Positions 16,460 to 25,574 are shown, numbered from the stretch's first letter. The stretch: 36,274 nucleotides of DNA from Pseudomonadota bacterium (GCA_023390055.1 JAEWDP010000152.1:1-36274); one strand, 5' to 3'. Numbers and translations: made by a program. Notes: generated by a model from the letters alone, not told the origin.

Positions 16460-18921
16460 CAGGCGCTCCAGATTTCCGATGCGTATTGTCGAATAGTGCG
16501 ATCAGAAGAAAACCAACCCATCCGAGCAGTATTGTGAATTGCTTTTGAACACCAGGATCTAGGATTGGTCCAGATTTGGTCAACGTCTCGCTGTGCAGCG
16601 GCATAGGCATCGAAGTCGGCGGCGATCATAAACCAGTCATGGTTGTAGATTCCATCGATCAGTCCGGTGAAACGAGAAGGGTCGTCGGGCGAAAACACCC
16701 CAGAGGCGATTGCTGCAAGGGCCTGGGACAGTTCACGTGATTTTTCGATGATTGCGCGTGGATTTGTGCCGTCTGCCCGCACATTGGCAACTTCGTCCGC
16801 GGTGAGGCCGAAAATGATGATATTGTCACCGCCAACGTGATCGCGCATTTCAACATTGGCACCATCAAGTGTGCCGATTGTCAGTGCGCCATTCAATGCA
16901 AGCTTCATGTTTCCAGTACCGGAGGCTTCCATTCCTGCCGTGGATATCTGCTCGGAAAGATCGGCTGCTGGCACAAGTACTTCCGCAAGAGATACATTGT
17001 AGTTTGGAACGAAGACGACTTTCAGAAGTCCGCGTACAGCGGGGTCGTTGTTGATAATGCGTGCGACGTCGTTGGCCAGTTTGATTATGAGCTTGGCGTT
17101 GTGGTAGCTCGGCGCGGCCTTGCCGGCAAAGATCTTCACGCGTGGCACCCAATCCTGTTCCGGGTGCGAGCGGATCTGATCGTAGAGGGCAACAGCCTCA
17201 ATGATGTTGAGCAGCTGTCGCTTATATTCGTGGATGCGCTTGATTTGAATGTCGAACATGGCCGATGGATCTATGCGCACGCCCATCCTGCTGCCTATGA
17301 GTTCCGCGAGTTGCACCTTATTGGCTCGCTTCACAGCGGTGAATTTGTCCTGAAAGCTCGAATCGTCAGCGAATGTATCGAGGGCTTTCAAGGCCTCGGT
17401 ATCGTCCAAGAATGCGTCACCGATTGTTTCACGGATCAAAGAAGTCAGACCCGGATTGCACTGCATCAACCAGCGGCGCGGAGTGATGCCATTGGTCTTG
17501 TTGTTGATACGATCCGGATAAAAGGCATGCAGGTGCTCGAAGACAGTGGCTTTCATGAGGTCTGTATGCAAAGCTGAGACACCATTGACAGAATGGGAGC
17601 CGACGAACGCAAGATTGCCCATGCGAACACGGCGCTCGCCGTTCTCGTCGATCAGGGAAATGGCGCGGATCTGGGTGTCGTCCAGCCGCTTATCTTTACG
17701 TGCTTCCAGCAGTACTTTGGCGTTGATCGCGTAAACGATTTGCATGTGTCGTGGCAGGAGACGGTCCAGTAGCGGAATAGGCCAACTTTCCAATGCCTCC
17801 GGCAAAAGCGTATGGTTCGTATAGCCGAATGTTGCGCGCGTAATGTCCCAGGCCATATCGAACTCGATACCATGAGTATCCACGAGTAGACGCATCATCT
17901 CTGCGATGGAAATTGCCGGATGGGTGTCATTCAGTTGTATTGCTACCTTGTCGGCGAGATTGGAGAAGTCGCCATATTGCTGCAAATGGCGACGCAGAAT
18001 GTCCTGCATGGATGCGGACGAGAAAAAATACTCCTGACGCAGACGCAGCTCCTGGCCTGCTGCAGTGGCATCGGCCGGATAGAGAACGCGTGTAATGGCT
18101 TCGGCCTTGTTACTTTCGCGCAATGCTCCAATGTGATCGCCAGCATTGAAGGCATCGAGAAGGATAGGATCGATCGGCTGGGCTGACCACAGTCGCAAAG
18201 TGTTCACGCGTTGCGCACGCCAGCCTACTACCGGTGTATCGTAGGCCATGGCGATGACACGTTCGGCTGGCCGCCAAACATAACGGGGCGTCTCGTCGCT
18301 GTCACCGATGATTTCGACAGTACCCCCGAAACCAATTTCGTATGCGCTTTCGCGCCGTTCGAACTCCCACGGATTGCCATGGGCAAGCCAGGTCTCGGGC
18401 AATTCCACCTGCCAGCCGTCTGACATCTGCTGGCGAAAGAGGCCGTGCACATATCGGATGCCATAACCATAGGCAGGAACGTCAACGGTTGCCATGCTCT
18501 CCATGAAACAGGCTGCCAGACGTCCAAGACCGCCATTGCCAAGGGCTGCATCCGGCTCGAGACCCGCGATAACGTTAATATCGACGCCAAGCGATGCAAG
18601 TGCGTCTCGCAGTTCATTCATCACGCCAAGATTGGACACGGCGTCCCGCATGAGACGGCCGATCAGAAATTCCAGCGAGAGATAATAAACGCGCTTATCC
18701 TGTGCAGTGTAGGCACGTCGTGTGGATTCCATCCACTTGTCGATGATGCGATCACGCACAACCAGAATGGATGCTGTCAACCAGTCATGCGGCTTGGCAA
18801 CCTTGGCATCCTTGCCGATACGGTAGGTGAGGCGTTCGATGATCTCTGCTGCGAGAATTTCCGGTTGAGTACTACGTGGTTGCGGCTGGGGAATTTCAAC
18901 AGTGGGGAGGCTATTGCTCAT
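16459..18921 (-). CDS. glgP: Glycogen phosphorylase
   Basis: This 820-residue PLP-dependent phosphorylase releases glucose-1-P from the non-reducing ends of glycogen. Recognisable features are the RVYYLSLEFLIGR segment, EPDAALGNGGLGRLAACFMES, PDYNVSLAEV-like VPNYNVSLAEVLVPAADLSEQ, and EASGTGNMKLALNGALTIGT containing the PLP lysine. The frame is open to 19035; I chose ATG 18921 (residue 39 of the longest frame) because it gives the normal family length, although the ribosome binding site is weak (GAAGAG about 9-14 bases upstream). It is the promoter-proximal gene of glgP-glgB-glgC-glgA-pgm-glgX, so degradation and synthesis are cotranscribed and control of flux must be largely at enzyme level. 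Confidence 0.96.
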   Translation of the reverse strand: MSNSLPTVEIPQPQPRSTQPEILAAEIIERLTYRIGKDAKVAKPHDWLTASILVVRDRIIDKWMESTRRAYTAQDKRVYYLSLEFLIGRLMRDAVSNLGVMNELRDALASLGVDINVIAGLEPDAALGNGGLGRLAACFMESMATVDVPAYGYGIRYVHGLFRQQMSDGWQVELPETWLAHGNPWEFERRESAYEIGFGGTVEIIGDSDETPRYVWRPAERVIAMAYDTPVVGWRAQRVNTLRLWSAQPIDPILLDAFNAGDHIGALRESNKAEAITRVLYPADATAAGQELRLRQEYFFSSASMQDILRRHLQQYGDFSNLADKVAIQLNDTHPAISIAEMMRLLVDTHGIEFDMAWDITRATFGYTNHTLLPEALESWPIPLLDRLLPRHMQIVYAINAKVLLEARKDKRLDDTQIRAISLIDENGERRVRMGNLAFVGSHSVNGVSALHTDLMKATVFEHLHAFYPDRINNKTNGITPRRWLMQCNPGLTSLIRETIGDAFLDDTEALKALDTFADDSSFQDKFTAVKRANKVQLAELIGSRMGVRIDPSAMFDIQIKRIHEYKRQLLNIIEAVALYDQIRSHPEQDWVPRVKIFAGKAAPSYHNAKLIIKLANDVARIINNDPAVRGLLKVVFVPNYNVSLAEVLVPAADLSEQISTAGMEASGTGNMKLALNGALTIGTLDGANVEMRDHVGGDNIIIFGLTADEVANVRADGTNPRAIIEKSRELSQALAAIASGVFSPDDPSRFTGLIDGIYNHDWFMIAADFDAYAAAQRDVDQIWTNPRSWCSKAIHNTARMGWFSSDRTIRQYASEIWSA

Positions 18922-19128
18922 ATCGGCCAACTCTTCTGGTGGGGCGGCGTGGGAAGAAACCGCGCGGGCCATCAGTCTTGATTTCATGACCAGTTTACGC
19001 ACCGATGTGCGAAGCTGGCAACAAGACGATCGCAACGGCGAAAAAAAGATAGACGGGAACCTGTTTCCGAGGATGTGCAGGTAACGGAAGCATTGCGGAA
19101 TTGGCCTTGAGCCTGTGATCCGGAAAGC

Positions 19129-20271
19129 TCAATCAAGGGTCCGGCGAAAGCGGCGGACCGCGATCAACATGGCAAGAATCGTAAGCAGTCCGAGTGACGC
19201 TGTATCGAACATCTGGTCACCAATGTTTGCTCCCTTGAGCATGATGGCGCGAACAATGCGGATATAGTGTGTCAGTGGCAGAGCCTCACCGATCCACTGT
19301 GCCCAACCCGGCATTCCTGAAAATGGAAACATGAACCCGGAAAGCAGGATATTTGGCAGAAAGAACATCATCGCCATCTGCACGGCCTGGAGCTGATTGG
19401 ACGCGACAGTCGAGAAAGTGTAGCCGATTGAAAGATTGGCAATAACGAACATCACAGTTGCGACGACGAGAGAAGTCAGATCACCAAGTATCGGCACGGC
19501 AAAGATAAAGTAGCCTGCTCCAATGATGATCAGCGCCTGGATCAATCCGATGATTACGTATGGGGAAATCTTGCCGAGCATGATTTCAAGTGGGGTGATC
19601 GGCATCGAGAGAAGGTTTTCCATCGTTCCGCGTTCTACCTCACGTGTTACGGCAAGCGCAGTGAAAATCAGCAGCGTCATCGTGAGGATGGTGCCGAGCA
19701 GGCCGGGAACGATATTGAACGTCGACAGGCCAGCCGGATTGTAGCGACGATGCTGGATGATGTCGAAAGCAGGCTTTGCAGGTTCGGAGAAGAAAATTTG
19801 ACGATCATTTGCAAGTGCCGACGCGATTACGCCGGAAAGCGCGCCAAGTGCTGAGCCAGAGGCGACCGGGTCAGTAGCATCAGCGGCAATCAGGAGGGAG
19901 GGGGTTTCTCCCCGACGCAATGCTCGCTCGAAGCCGTTCGGGATCTCGACAACAAAAAGCACCTCGCCGGATTGAAGCAGATCGTCCATGTCTTCAACGC
20001 GGGTGATCGTGCGACGGAGGTCGAAAAAATCAGTGTTCTCGAGTGCTGAGAGAATGGATCGACCAACGTCACTGTTCTCTCGCATCAAGACAGCGGTCGG
20101 AAGTTCATGGGGCGTTGTATTTATCGCAAAGCCGAAAAGCAGTAGCTGCATTGCCGGGATCATGATCATTGTCGCAAGGGTGACACGGTCGCGGACGATC
20201 TGTATGAACTCCTTGATGGTCATCGCCCAGAAGCGTGCGACCGATATGCCCCTGTTATTTCCTGGCGTCAT
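19129..20271 (-). CDS. ABC-2 type transporter permease (YhhJ/YbhR-like)
   Basis: This 380-residue membrane protein is an ABC-2 permease. It has a first membrane helix at about residues 30-50, a large periplasmic domain, then five helices in the C-terminal half (for example IVPGLLGTILTMTLLIFTAL and YVIIGLIQALIIIGAGYFIF). VTREVERGTMENLLSMPITPLEIMLGKISPY is the conserved ABC-2 coupling region. The family exports drugs or other hydrophobic compounds; the substrate cannot be read. The start overlaps the ATPase stop by four bases (ATGA). Such genes often occur as two different permeases (YbhS and YbhR types), but only one is present here. Confidence 0.92.
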   Translation of the reverse strand: MTPGNNRGISVARFWAMTIKEFIQIVRDRVTLATMIMIPAMQLLLFGFAINTTPHELPTAVLMRENSDVGRSILSALENTDFFDLRRTITRVEDMDDLLQSGEVLFVVEIPNGFERALRRGETPSLLIAADATDPVASGSALGALSGVIASALANDRQIFFSEPAKPAFDIIQHRRYNPAGLSTFNIVPGLLGTILTMTLLIFTALAVTREVERGTMENLLSMPITPLEIMLGKISPYVIIGLIQALIIIGAGYFIFAVPILGDLTSLVVATVMFVIANLSIGYTFSTVASNQLQAVQMAMMFFLPNILLSGFMFPFSGMPGWAQWIGEALPLTHYIRIVRAIMLKGANIGDQMFDTASLGLLTILAMLIAVRRFRRTLD

Positions 20272-21203
20272 CGGAAGTTGTCCTCTGACTGTCGCATAAG
20301 GTCGATAAAGGCGTCTTCGAGGGTCGGCGCGCTACGTTCCCAGACCAGATCCGACCGCTCTCGATACGACGCGATCGCTGCCTCGAGGGCCTGCTCGTTA
20401 CGGCCGGCGACGTGCAAGCTCATGCCGAACGGCGCGAGCATGTCTATCCCCTCAATACTTGCCAAATCTGTCTGGAGGGCATGAACGTTCGGCCCTGAAA
20501 CGGTCCAGGTATGTAGGCCAGTTCCGGCGATGACCTGATCCACCGTTCCCTGTGCGAGGAGCTTTCCATAGGCAATGTAGGCGATTTCGTGGCAGCGTTC
20601 GGCTTCATCCATGTAATGCGTTGAAACAAGCACAGAAAGCCCTTCACCTGCCAAAGCATGTATCTCGTTCCAGAAGTCACGCCGCGCCTTCGGGTCCACA
20701 CCGGCTGTCGGTTCGTCAAGTAGGAGAAGGGCCGGCTCGGGAAGGATACATGCACCCAGCGCCAACCGTTGTTTCCAGCCGCCCGACAATTCGCCGGCAA
20801 GCTGGTCTTCTCGTCCCTTCAATCCGAGACGATTTATTGCTTCGGATACCTTTTTCCGGGGACTGGAAAGACCGTAGATGCGCGCAACAAATTCAAGATT
20901 CTCACGGATCGACAGGTCTTGATAGAGGGAAAATTTCTGGGTCATGTAGCCGATCTTGCGGCGGATGCGTTCGCTTTCCTTCAGAATATCGAAGCCGAGG
21001 CACGTCCCGGTGCCACTGTCAGGTGTGAGCAGGCCACAGAGCATGCGGATCGTCGTAGTCTTGCCGGATCCGTTTGGGCCGAGGAAGCCATGGATTCGCC
21101 CTCGCTTCACCGACATGCTCAGATCATCCACCACTGTTCGCGCACCAAAGCTTTTTGTCAGGTGATGAACGTCGATGACCGTTTCTGCGAGTGCGGTGTC
21201 CAT
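20268..21203 (-). CDS. ABC transporter ATP-binding protein (efflux, YbhF/YhiH half type)
   Basis: This 311-residue ATPase powers the adjacent permease. Walker A is GPNGSGKT at 42-49, the Q-loop is near Gln89, the signature LSGGWKQ is at 139-145, Walker B LLLLDE at 159-164 and the switch His196. The GWKQ variant of the signature is typical of the drug-export CcmA/NodI-related group. E. coli YbhF has two fused ATPase domains, whereas this protein has one. ATG 21203 shares a base with the stop of the membrane-fusion gene; a GTG at 21206 is an alternative. The C-terminal region of about 90 residues is the usual domain of unknown role in this group. Confidence 0.94.
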   Translation of the reverse strand: MDTALAETVIDVHHLTKSFGARTVVDDLSMSVKRGRIHGFLGPNGSGKTTTIRMLCGLLTPDSGTGTCLGFDILKESERIRRKIGYMTQKFSLYQDLSIRENLEFVARIYGLSSPRKKVSEAINRLGLKGREDQLAGELSGGWKQRLALGACILPEPALLLLDEPTAGVDPKARRDFWNEIHALAGEGLSVLVSTHYMDEAERCHEIAYIAYGKLLAQGTVDQVIAGTGLHTWTVSGPNVHALQTDLASIEGIDMLAPFGMSLHVAGRNEQALEAAIASYRERSDLVWERSAPTLEDAFIDLMRQSEDNFR

Positions 21204-22168
21204 CACGAAAATGCTCCGGGAACCACGTCAACCGGTTGACCGGGACGCAGGCGTTGCGGATCCTCGGGAATGGCTTCGATGCGGTAGACCAGCCTGGAAC
21301 GCTCTTGTGTGCTGAAAATTACGGGTGGGGTGAAGGCTGCCTCGCTGGAGATAAAACTGATACGGGCATCGAATGGCTCGCAGCCGTTACATGTTACGTG
21401 AATCATTTGGTTGAGGGAAAGATCGGCGATTGCCGATTCCGGAACGAAGAAGCGAACGCGGATATTCTCCGGCGGCAGGAGCGCAACAACCGGACGTGCT
21501 ACCGGAACAATTTCGCCGGAACGGTAATATATGGTCTGGATGGTGCCATCGGTGGGTGCAACTATCGTGCGTTTGGCTAGTTCAGCCTTCGTCGATCTAA
21601 GCTCTGCTCTTGCCTGTTGGAGAGCCTCCCTCGCGCGCCTGATCTCTTGTTCGCGCGCGGGGAGTGTGGCAAGCGCAATCTGACTTTGGATACTGTCCAG
21701 CGCAGCGCGACTGGCCGCCTCGGTTGCAATCGCTGTGTCAAGATTGGCTCTTGTTCCCGTTCCCTGGCGTACGAGTGCCTTAGTCCTTTCCAGCGACTGC
21801 ACAGAAAGCTCCAGGCGGGCTTCGGCCTCTCTTTGCGAGGCTCTTAGCATGTCGATTTCTTCGGGACGTTTCTGAGCAGCCTGTGCGAGATCAAGTTCTG
21901 CAACGGTGCCCGCAACCGCAGCATTTGCTGCAGCGAGTGCGGCTTCTTCGTTTGAGGTATCCAGGCGAAAGAGGACTTCACCTTTGGTCACGGTCGATCC
22001 CTCCCTTGCGTCGATGTCGACAAGCCTGCCAATGGTATCAGAGCCGATCAGAAGGCTATCGGCCTCGATCCAGCCCTGGTAGGAGAACGGATCATCGTCT
22101 TCCAGAAGGAGTGGAATGGTCGCCAATACAGCCAGGGTCAAAATGACGACAAGTATGAGGCGCTTCAT
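21203..22168 (-). CDS. HlyD-family membrane fusion protein
   Basis: This 321-residue periplasmic adaptor is anchored by an N-terminal membrane helix (LILVVILTLAVLATIPLLL, residues 4-22). It has split lipoyl halves (GRLVDIDAREGSTVTKGEVLFRLDT and IVAPTDGTIQTIYYRSGEIV) that flank an alanine- and glutamate-rich coiled-coil hairpin of about 120 residues. A beta-barrel domain follows. This is the YbhG/YhiI type, which links an inner-membrane ABC exporter to an outer-membrane channel. No TolC-like gene is nearby, so a general one is presumably used. The start overlaps the TetR stop in an ATGA arrangement, and the stop overlaps the ATPase start. Confidence 0.93.
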   Translation of the reverse strand: MKRLILVVILTLAVLATIPLLLEDDDPFSYQGWIEADSLLIGSDTIGRLVDIDAREGSTVTKGEVLFRLDTSNEEAALAAANAAVAGTVAELDLAQAAQKRPEEIDMLRASQREAEARLELSVQSLERTKALVRQGTGTRANLDTAIATEAASRAALDSIQSQIALATLPAREQEIRRAREALQQARAELRSTKAELAKRTIVAPTDGTIQTIYYRSGEIVPVARPVVALLPPENIRVRFFVPESAIADLSLNQMIHVTCNGCEPFDARISFISSEAAFTPPVIFSTQERSRLVYRIEAIPEDPQRLRPGQPVDVVPGAFS

Positions 22169-22800
22169 GTCTTACTCCCAGCAGACGTCGTAAAGAGTGT
22201 GTCGATGAAGTCGGCAAAAAGCCTGTCGGCATTCAGATGTTCGTATTGTTCAAACAGCGCCTTCCAGATGATCGCCATAAGTGCAGGTGCCATGACGATT
22301 TGTGGCGTTCGTGCAATCGCGGGGTTTCGCAACTCCCCATTTTTCGCGGCCCTTTCGAGCACCTTGCGCAGTATGTCCAGGCCCTGCGATATGATTTCAC
22401 GGTGATAGTATTCGGTAACCGTGGGAAATGCTGCACCTTCGGCGATGACAAGTCGCAAAAGATGGCGCCGATCGGTATCCAGCACTTCTCGTCGGAAATG
22501 AAAATAGAATGCCTCGAGCACCTGCCTCGGAGAGGTGGTCTCCCGCTCAACCATGGCATTAACCTGTCCAAGTAACGGCGTGGCAATGCCCGAGACAAGC
22601 GAGATGAAGAGAGCCTCTTTGTCTGGAAAATGAAGATAGACGGTGCCTTTGGCAATCCCGGCCCGAGAAGCAACATCTTCCATGCGGGTCATCGCGAAGC
22701 CACGTTCTGCGAAACAGGCGAAAGCCGCATGGAGTATCTCTGCCCGGCGCTGTTCCGGCTCAATCTTGCGCCTTGGTTTTGCTGACATTGGGATACTCAT
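22165..22800 (-). CDS. TetR/AcrR family transcriptional regulator
   Basis: This 211-residue repressor has an N-terminal helix-turn-helix at about residues 38-60 (TRMEDVASRAGIAKGTVYLHF). A C-terminal ligand-binding helical domain of the YbiH/CecR-like type follows. It is the first gene of a four-gene operon (regulator, membrane fusion protein, ATPase, permease) in which each junction overlaps, as in the E. coli ybiH-ybhGFSR cluster. The frame is open to 22881, but those extra residues fall inside the promoter and operator. ATG 22800 is chosen; ATG 22788 is possible. Neither has a clear ribosome binding site. The palindrome 5-24 bases upstream suggests autorepression. Confidence 0.9.
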   Translation of the reverse strand: MSIPMSAKPRRKIEPEQRRAEILHAAFACFAERGFAMTRMEDVASRAGIAKGTVYLHFPDKEALFISLVSGIATPLLGQVNAMVERETTSPRQVLEAFYFHFRREVLDTDRRHLLRLVIAEGAAFPTVTEYYHREIISQGLDILRKVLERAAKNGELRNPAIARTPQIVMAPALMAIIWKALFEQYEHLNADRLFADFIDTLFTTSAGSKT

Positions 22801-22804
22801 ATTA

Positions 22805-22824
22805 ATGACTGACTGGACAGTCAT
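22805..22824. promoter_or_regulatory. Palindromic operator for the TetR regulator
   Basis: ATGACTG (22805-22811) and CAGTCAT (22818-22824) form a perfect 7-bp inverted repeat with a 6-base spacer. An internal ACTG/CAGT symmetry is also present. The site ends five bases upstream of the tetR start and overlaps the putative -10 element, the expected position for an autoregulatory repressor. Confidence 0.7.
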
Positions 22825-22848
22825 ATACGAAATCAATGGATATGACAA
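22820..22848 (-). promoter_or_regulatory. Putative promoter of the tetR-efflux operon
   Basis: On the minus strand, TTGTCA (22848-22843) is followed after 17 bases by TATGAC (22825-22820). Transcription would begin near 22811, giving a leader of only about ten bases, which fits the absence of a ribosome binding site. The -10 overlaps the palindromic operator. Confidence 0.5.
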
Positions 22849-22931
22849 GACAGTGATATCGATGACACGTCCACGTGTCATGCCGAGTGCTTCAAGTGAA
22901 GGATAAGTGATCCTGACCGGAAACGTAGAAG

Positions 22932-24359
22932 TCAGTTGCGTCCGAATTCGTCTACAATCCGGATTATGTCATCCTCACCAAGATACGAGCCGGTCTGGAC
23001 TTCGATCATCTCAAGCAGGATCTTGCCAGGGTTGGCAAGCCGATGAACCTCGCCTTGCGGGATGTAGACGGACTCATTTTCTCGAACCGTCCGCACTTCG
23101 TCTCCGACGGTCACTTCCGCGGTGCCTTTGACGCAAATCCAGTGCTCGGAGCGATGGTGGTGCTTCTGCAGCGAGAGTTTCTTGCCAGGGCGAACGAACA
23201 GTCGCTTTACCTGAAACCGGTCACCGTTGAGAATAGAAGTATAGCCCCCCCAAGGGCGATATGAGGTAGGATGTGTCTCGGTCAGCGAAGCCGTGGCATT
23301 GGTGGAAGCCAGTTGCTTGACCAGTTTGCCGACACTTTGACTGTCATCGAGGCGGCCGACGTATACGGCATCTTCGCTGGCGACGACGGCGATATTCTCC
23401 AGCCCCTGTACCGCCAGGTGGCTTGTCCGTGACATCACAAGGGAGTTCTTCGTGTCGACGAGCGTGGTTTTTCCTGTGGCGACGTTGCCATCCTTGTCAC
23501 GTGCCCCCAGTTTCCAGACTGCGTCCCAGCTGCCAAGATCCGACCAGGTGAAGGAGGAGGGTACGACAGCACCGTCGCCTGTCTTTTCCATGATTGCATA
23601 ATCAATGGAGATATCAGGGCTGCCGGAGAAGGCATCGGCATCAAGACGAATAAAATCAAGGTCGCTGACCGCCTTTTGAACGGATGTGCGGGCAGCCGCG
23701 GCAACCTCTGGAGCGTATGTTTCCATCTCCTTCAAGACCTGTCCAGCCGTAAACATGAAGATACCGGAATTCCAGTAAAAGCCACCGGCTTCAAGCATTT
23801 TTTCAGCTTCCGCGCGTGCCGGTTTTTCAACGAACCGCTTTACTGAATGGGCGCCCGTTGGCAGTGTGGTGCCGATCTCTATATAGCCATAACCCGTCGC
23901 GGGCTCCGTCGGCGTGATCCCGAAGGTGACGAGTTTACCGGAGCGCGCTGTCTCGCTGGCAATGCGGATTGCGTCGAAATAGCGCTCGTCGGCCTCGATT
24001 TCGTGATCGGAGGCAAGCAACTGCATGACGGCGTTCTCACCCGAAAGTTCCACGACGAAATTTGCCGCAGCAGCGACTGCCGCCGCCGTGTTTCGTGCTG
24101 CAGGCTCAAGGAGGGTGCCGGCAAGCCTGACGCCCAGTTCGCGCGCCTGTTCGGCCACCAGAAATCGAAAGTCCTCATTGGTGACGACGACCGGGGCTTC
24201 ATAGAGCGTAGAGTTTGAAAGGCGAGCAAGAGTGGCCTGAAACAGCGTTTGATCACCAATAAACTGGATGAATTGCTTCGGGGCGCTGGCTCTCGAAAGT
24301 GGCCACAGACGTGTGCCGCGCCCGCCTGCCATAATCACGGGAATGATCTTCTGTGCCAT
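22932..24359 (-). CDS. manC: Mannose-1-phosphate guanylyltransferase / mannose-6-phosphate isomerase
   Basis: This 475-residue bifunctional enzyme makes GDP-mannose for polysaccharide or glycolipid synthesis. The nucleotidyltransferase domain begins IPVIMAGGRGTRLWPLSR with the GGRGTR loop near residues 12-17. Further motifs are LLASDHEI, TGYGYIE, FVEKP and YWNSGIFMF. The C-terminal cupin isomerase domain carries the metal-binding HHHRSEHW at 400-407 and ends with VQTGSYLGEDDIIRIVDEFGR. Start ATG 24359 is preceded by AGGTGGAA; the frame extends to 24374 without support. It is transcribed toward the efflux operon, but no other polysaccharide gene is adjacent. The names xanB, noeJ and algA are used for homologues. 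Confidence 0.94.
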   Translation of the reverse strand: MAQKIIPVIMAGGRGTRLWPLSRASAPKQFIQFIGDQTLFQATLARLSNSTLYEAPVVVTNEDFRFLVAEQARELGVRLAGTLLEPAARNTAAAVAAAANFVVELSGENAVMQLLASDHEIEADERYFDAIRIASETARSGKLVTFGITPTEPATGYGYIEIGTTLPTGAHSVKRFVEKPARAEAEKMLEAGGFYWNSGIFMFTAGQVLKEMETYAPEVAAAARTSVQKAVSDLDFIRLDADAFSGSPDISIDYAIMEKTGDGAVVPSSFTWSDLGSWDAVWKLGARDKDGNVATGKTTLVDTKNSLVMSRTSHLAVQGLENIAVVASEDAVYVGRLDDSQSVGKLVKQLASTNATASLTETHPTSYRPWGGYTSILNGDRFQVKRLFVRPGKKLSLQKHHHRSEHWICVKGTAEVTVGDEVRTVRENESVYIPQGEVHRLANPGKILLEMIEVQTGSYLGEDDIIRIVDEFGRN

Positions 24360-24923
24360 TTCCACCTGCCCCAAAATTGCTTCAGTCTACTTCAGAATCT
24401 ACAGCCCATCATCTATCGTCTGCCGTCTACAAATTAAAGAGAAACAATCCAGGTGCAGCGGCGATAAGTCAATGGCACCTATACTGCACTGTTTTCGTTG
24501 AAGAAAGATCGAAAGGAGTAGGTAAGAGTGGACGCCAACTTTGTCCTTCGCGAGCATGAATCTCGTGTTCCGGCGCAATACGACTTTCGCGGTACTGCTG
24601 TCCGCAGGTGATGCATACAAAACGCACCTGGATCTTCAACTACGAACGTCTGCTACTTCATCGCACGAAAAGCATCTGCGTGCCATGTTATGGTCAGGCC
24701 TTAGTATGGCACACATCGTCATTGTGGTCGGTAGAGCGAATTTGCATTATCGCAACACCGAGTGACCTTTTGATTTAGATGCTAATTTAGAACTTCGTTA
24801 TTCAAGGGCATTTTCCTATGATGACCAAGTAATCGGCCTACCATGTCAAAGCACCGAGTATCGCTCGAAAATCGCGGGAGGCCTGCCTTTTGTATTTCAA
24901 TTGATCATTTGTCCGGCGAGGTG
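24360..24923. other. Intergenic region manC / exported-protein gene
   Basis: This 564-base region separates divergent genes. Open frames such as plus 24541-24765 and minus 24399-24620 lack ribosome binding sites and family features. Near the manC start there is an imperfect tandem repeat on the plus strand, CTTCAGTCTA followed by CTTCAGAATCTA (about 24380-24401), of unknown meaning. It must carry promoters in both directions. I could not define them with confidence. Confidence 0.5.
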
Positions 24924-25574
24924 ATGGGAAAGCTTGTTTTATCGATATTCGTTTTTTGTTTGATGCAGTCGCCATATGCGCTCGCTGGTGAAAACAGACC
25001 ACTCATTTGGCAGCCATCAAAGAATTCTGACATGTCCTATACGGCACTTGTGGGAGTACGGATGCCGACAATGCTGGCACCGGCCGCGGGCATTGAGATG
25101 GGGATCGTGGCATCAGATGGTGGAAGCATTGTCGATGTACCTGTTGCCGCATGGGGTGAACTGGAACTTCGAGAACATCGAAGCCCGACCTCGGTCGCGA
25201 CCCGCAATGTCAAGGCACGTTTCAATGCTCGAAGTGGCGGTGCCAGCCTTACGATGGCGCATCACGAGAAATACATTGCAACACCCGCCATCAATATCGA
25301 ACGCAGCAGTAGCTACGTACTGCGTTACAGTGGGCATGACGCCAAGTGGCAGGATCTTGAGTTGAGCCAGTCACTTCGGGTTTCACAGATAATAAGTGGT
25401 GCTACAGCCTTCATCAGCGCTTCGAATGCCGGCGAGCTTTGTGACCTCACACTAGGTATGGGGTTTGAACAGAGGTTTGGGCAGAATCTTGTCGTCAATG
25501 CTACTGTTCGGGAGAAGCTGGGTGAAGGTGATCGGTCGGCAAGCATACGTGCCAACTACTCGTTGCGCTGGTAA
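24924..25574 (+). CDS. Exported protein of unknown function, possible outer-membrane beta-barrel
   Basis: I do not recognise this family. The 216-residue protein starts MGKLVLSIFVFCLMQSPYALA, a good Sec signal peptide with probable cleavage after ALA at residue 21-22. The mature part is rich in alternating polar/hydrophobic stretches typical of beta-strands. It ends in SASIRANYSLRW: a terminal aromatic residue after alternating residues is the classic BAM recognition signal of outer-membrane barrels. Its size would suit an eight-stranded barrel. There is one cysteine in the mature part. The frame is open to 24843, but the signal peptide begins at ATG 24924, with GGCGAGG closely upstream. It stands alone, with long non-coding stretches on both sides. 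Confidence 0.7.
   Translation: MGKLVLSIFVFCLMQSPYALAGENRPLIWQPSKNSDMSYTALVGVRMPTMLAPAAGIEMGIVASDGGSIVDVPVAAWGELELREHRSPTSVATRNVKARFNARSGGASLTMAHHEKYIATPAINIERSSSYVLRYSGHDAKWQDLELSQSLRVSQIISGATAFISASNAGELCDLTLGMGFEQRFGQNLVVNATVREKLGEGDRSASIRANYSLRW

Noticed and set aside
19041..19069. Possible terminator after the ABC permease (GGGAAC/GTTTCC with a run of seven T on the minus strand)
   Set aside because: The stem is short and contains a G-T pair, and the T-run is seven or more bases away from it, so it was not called.
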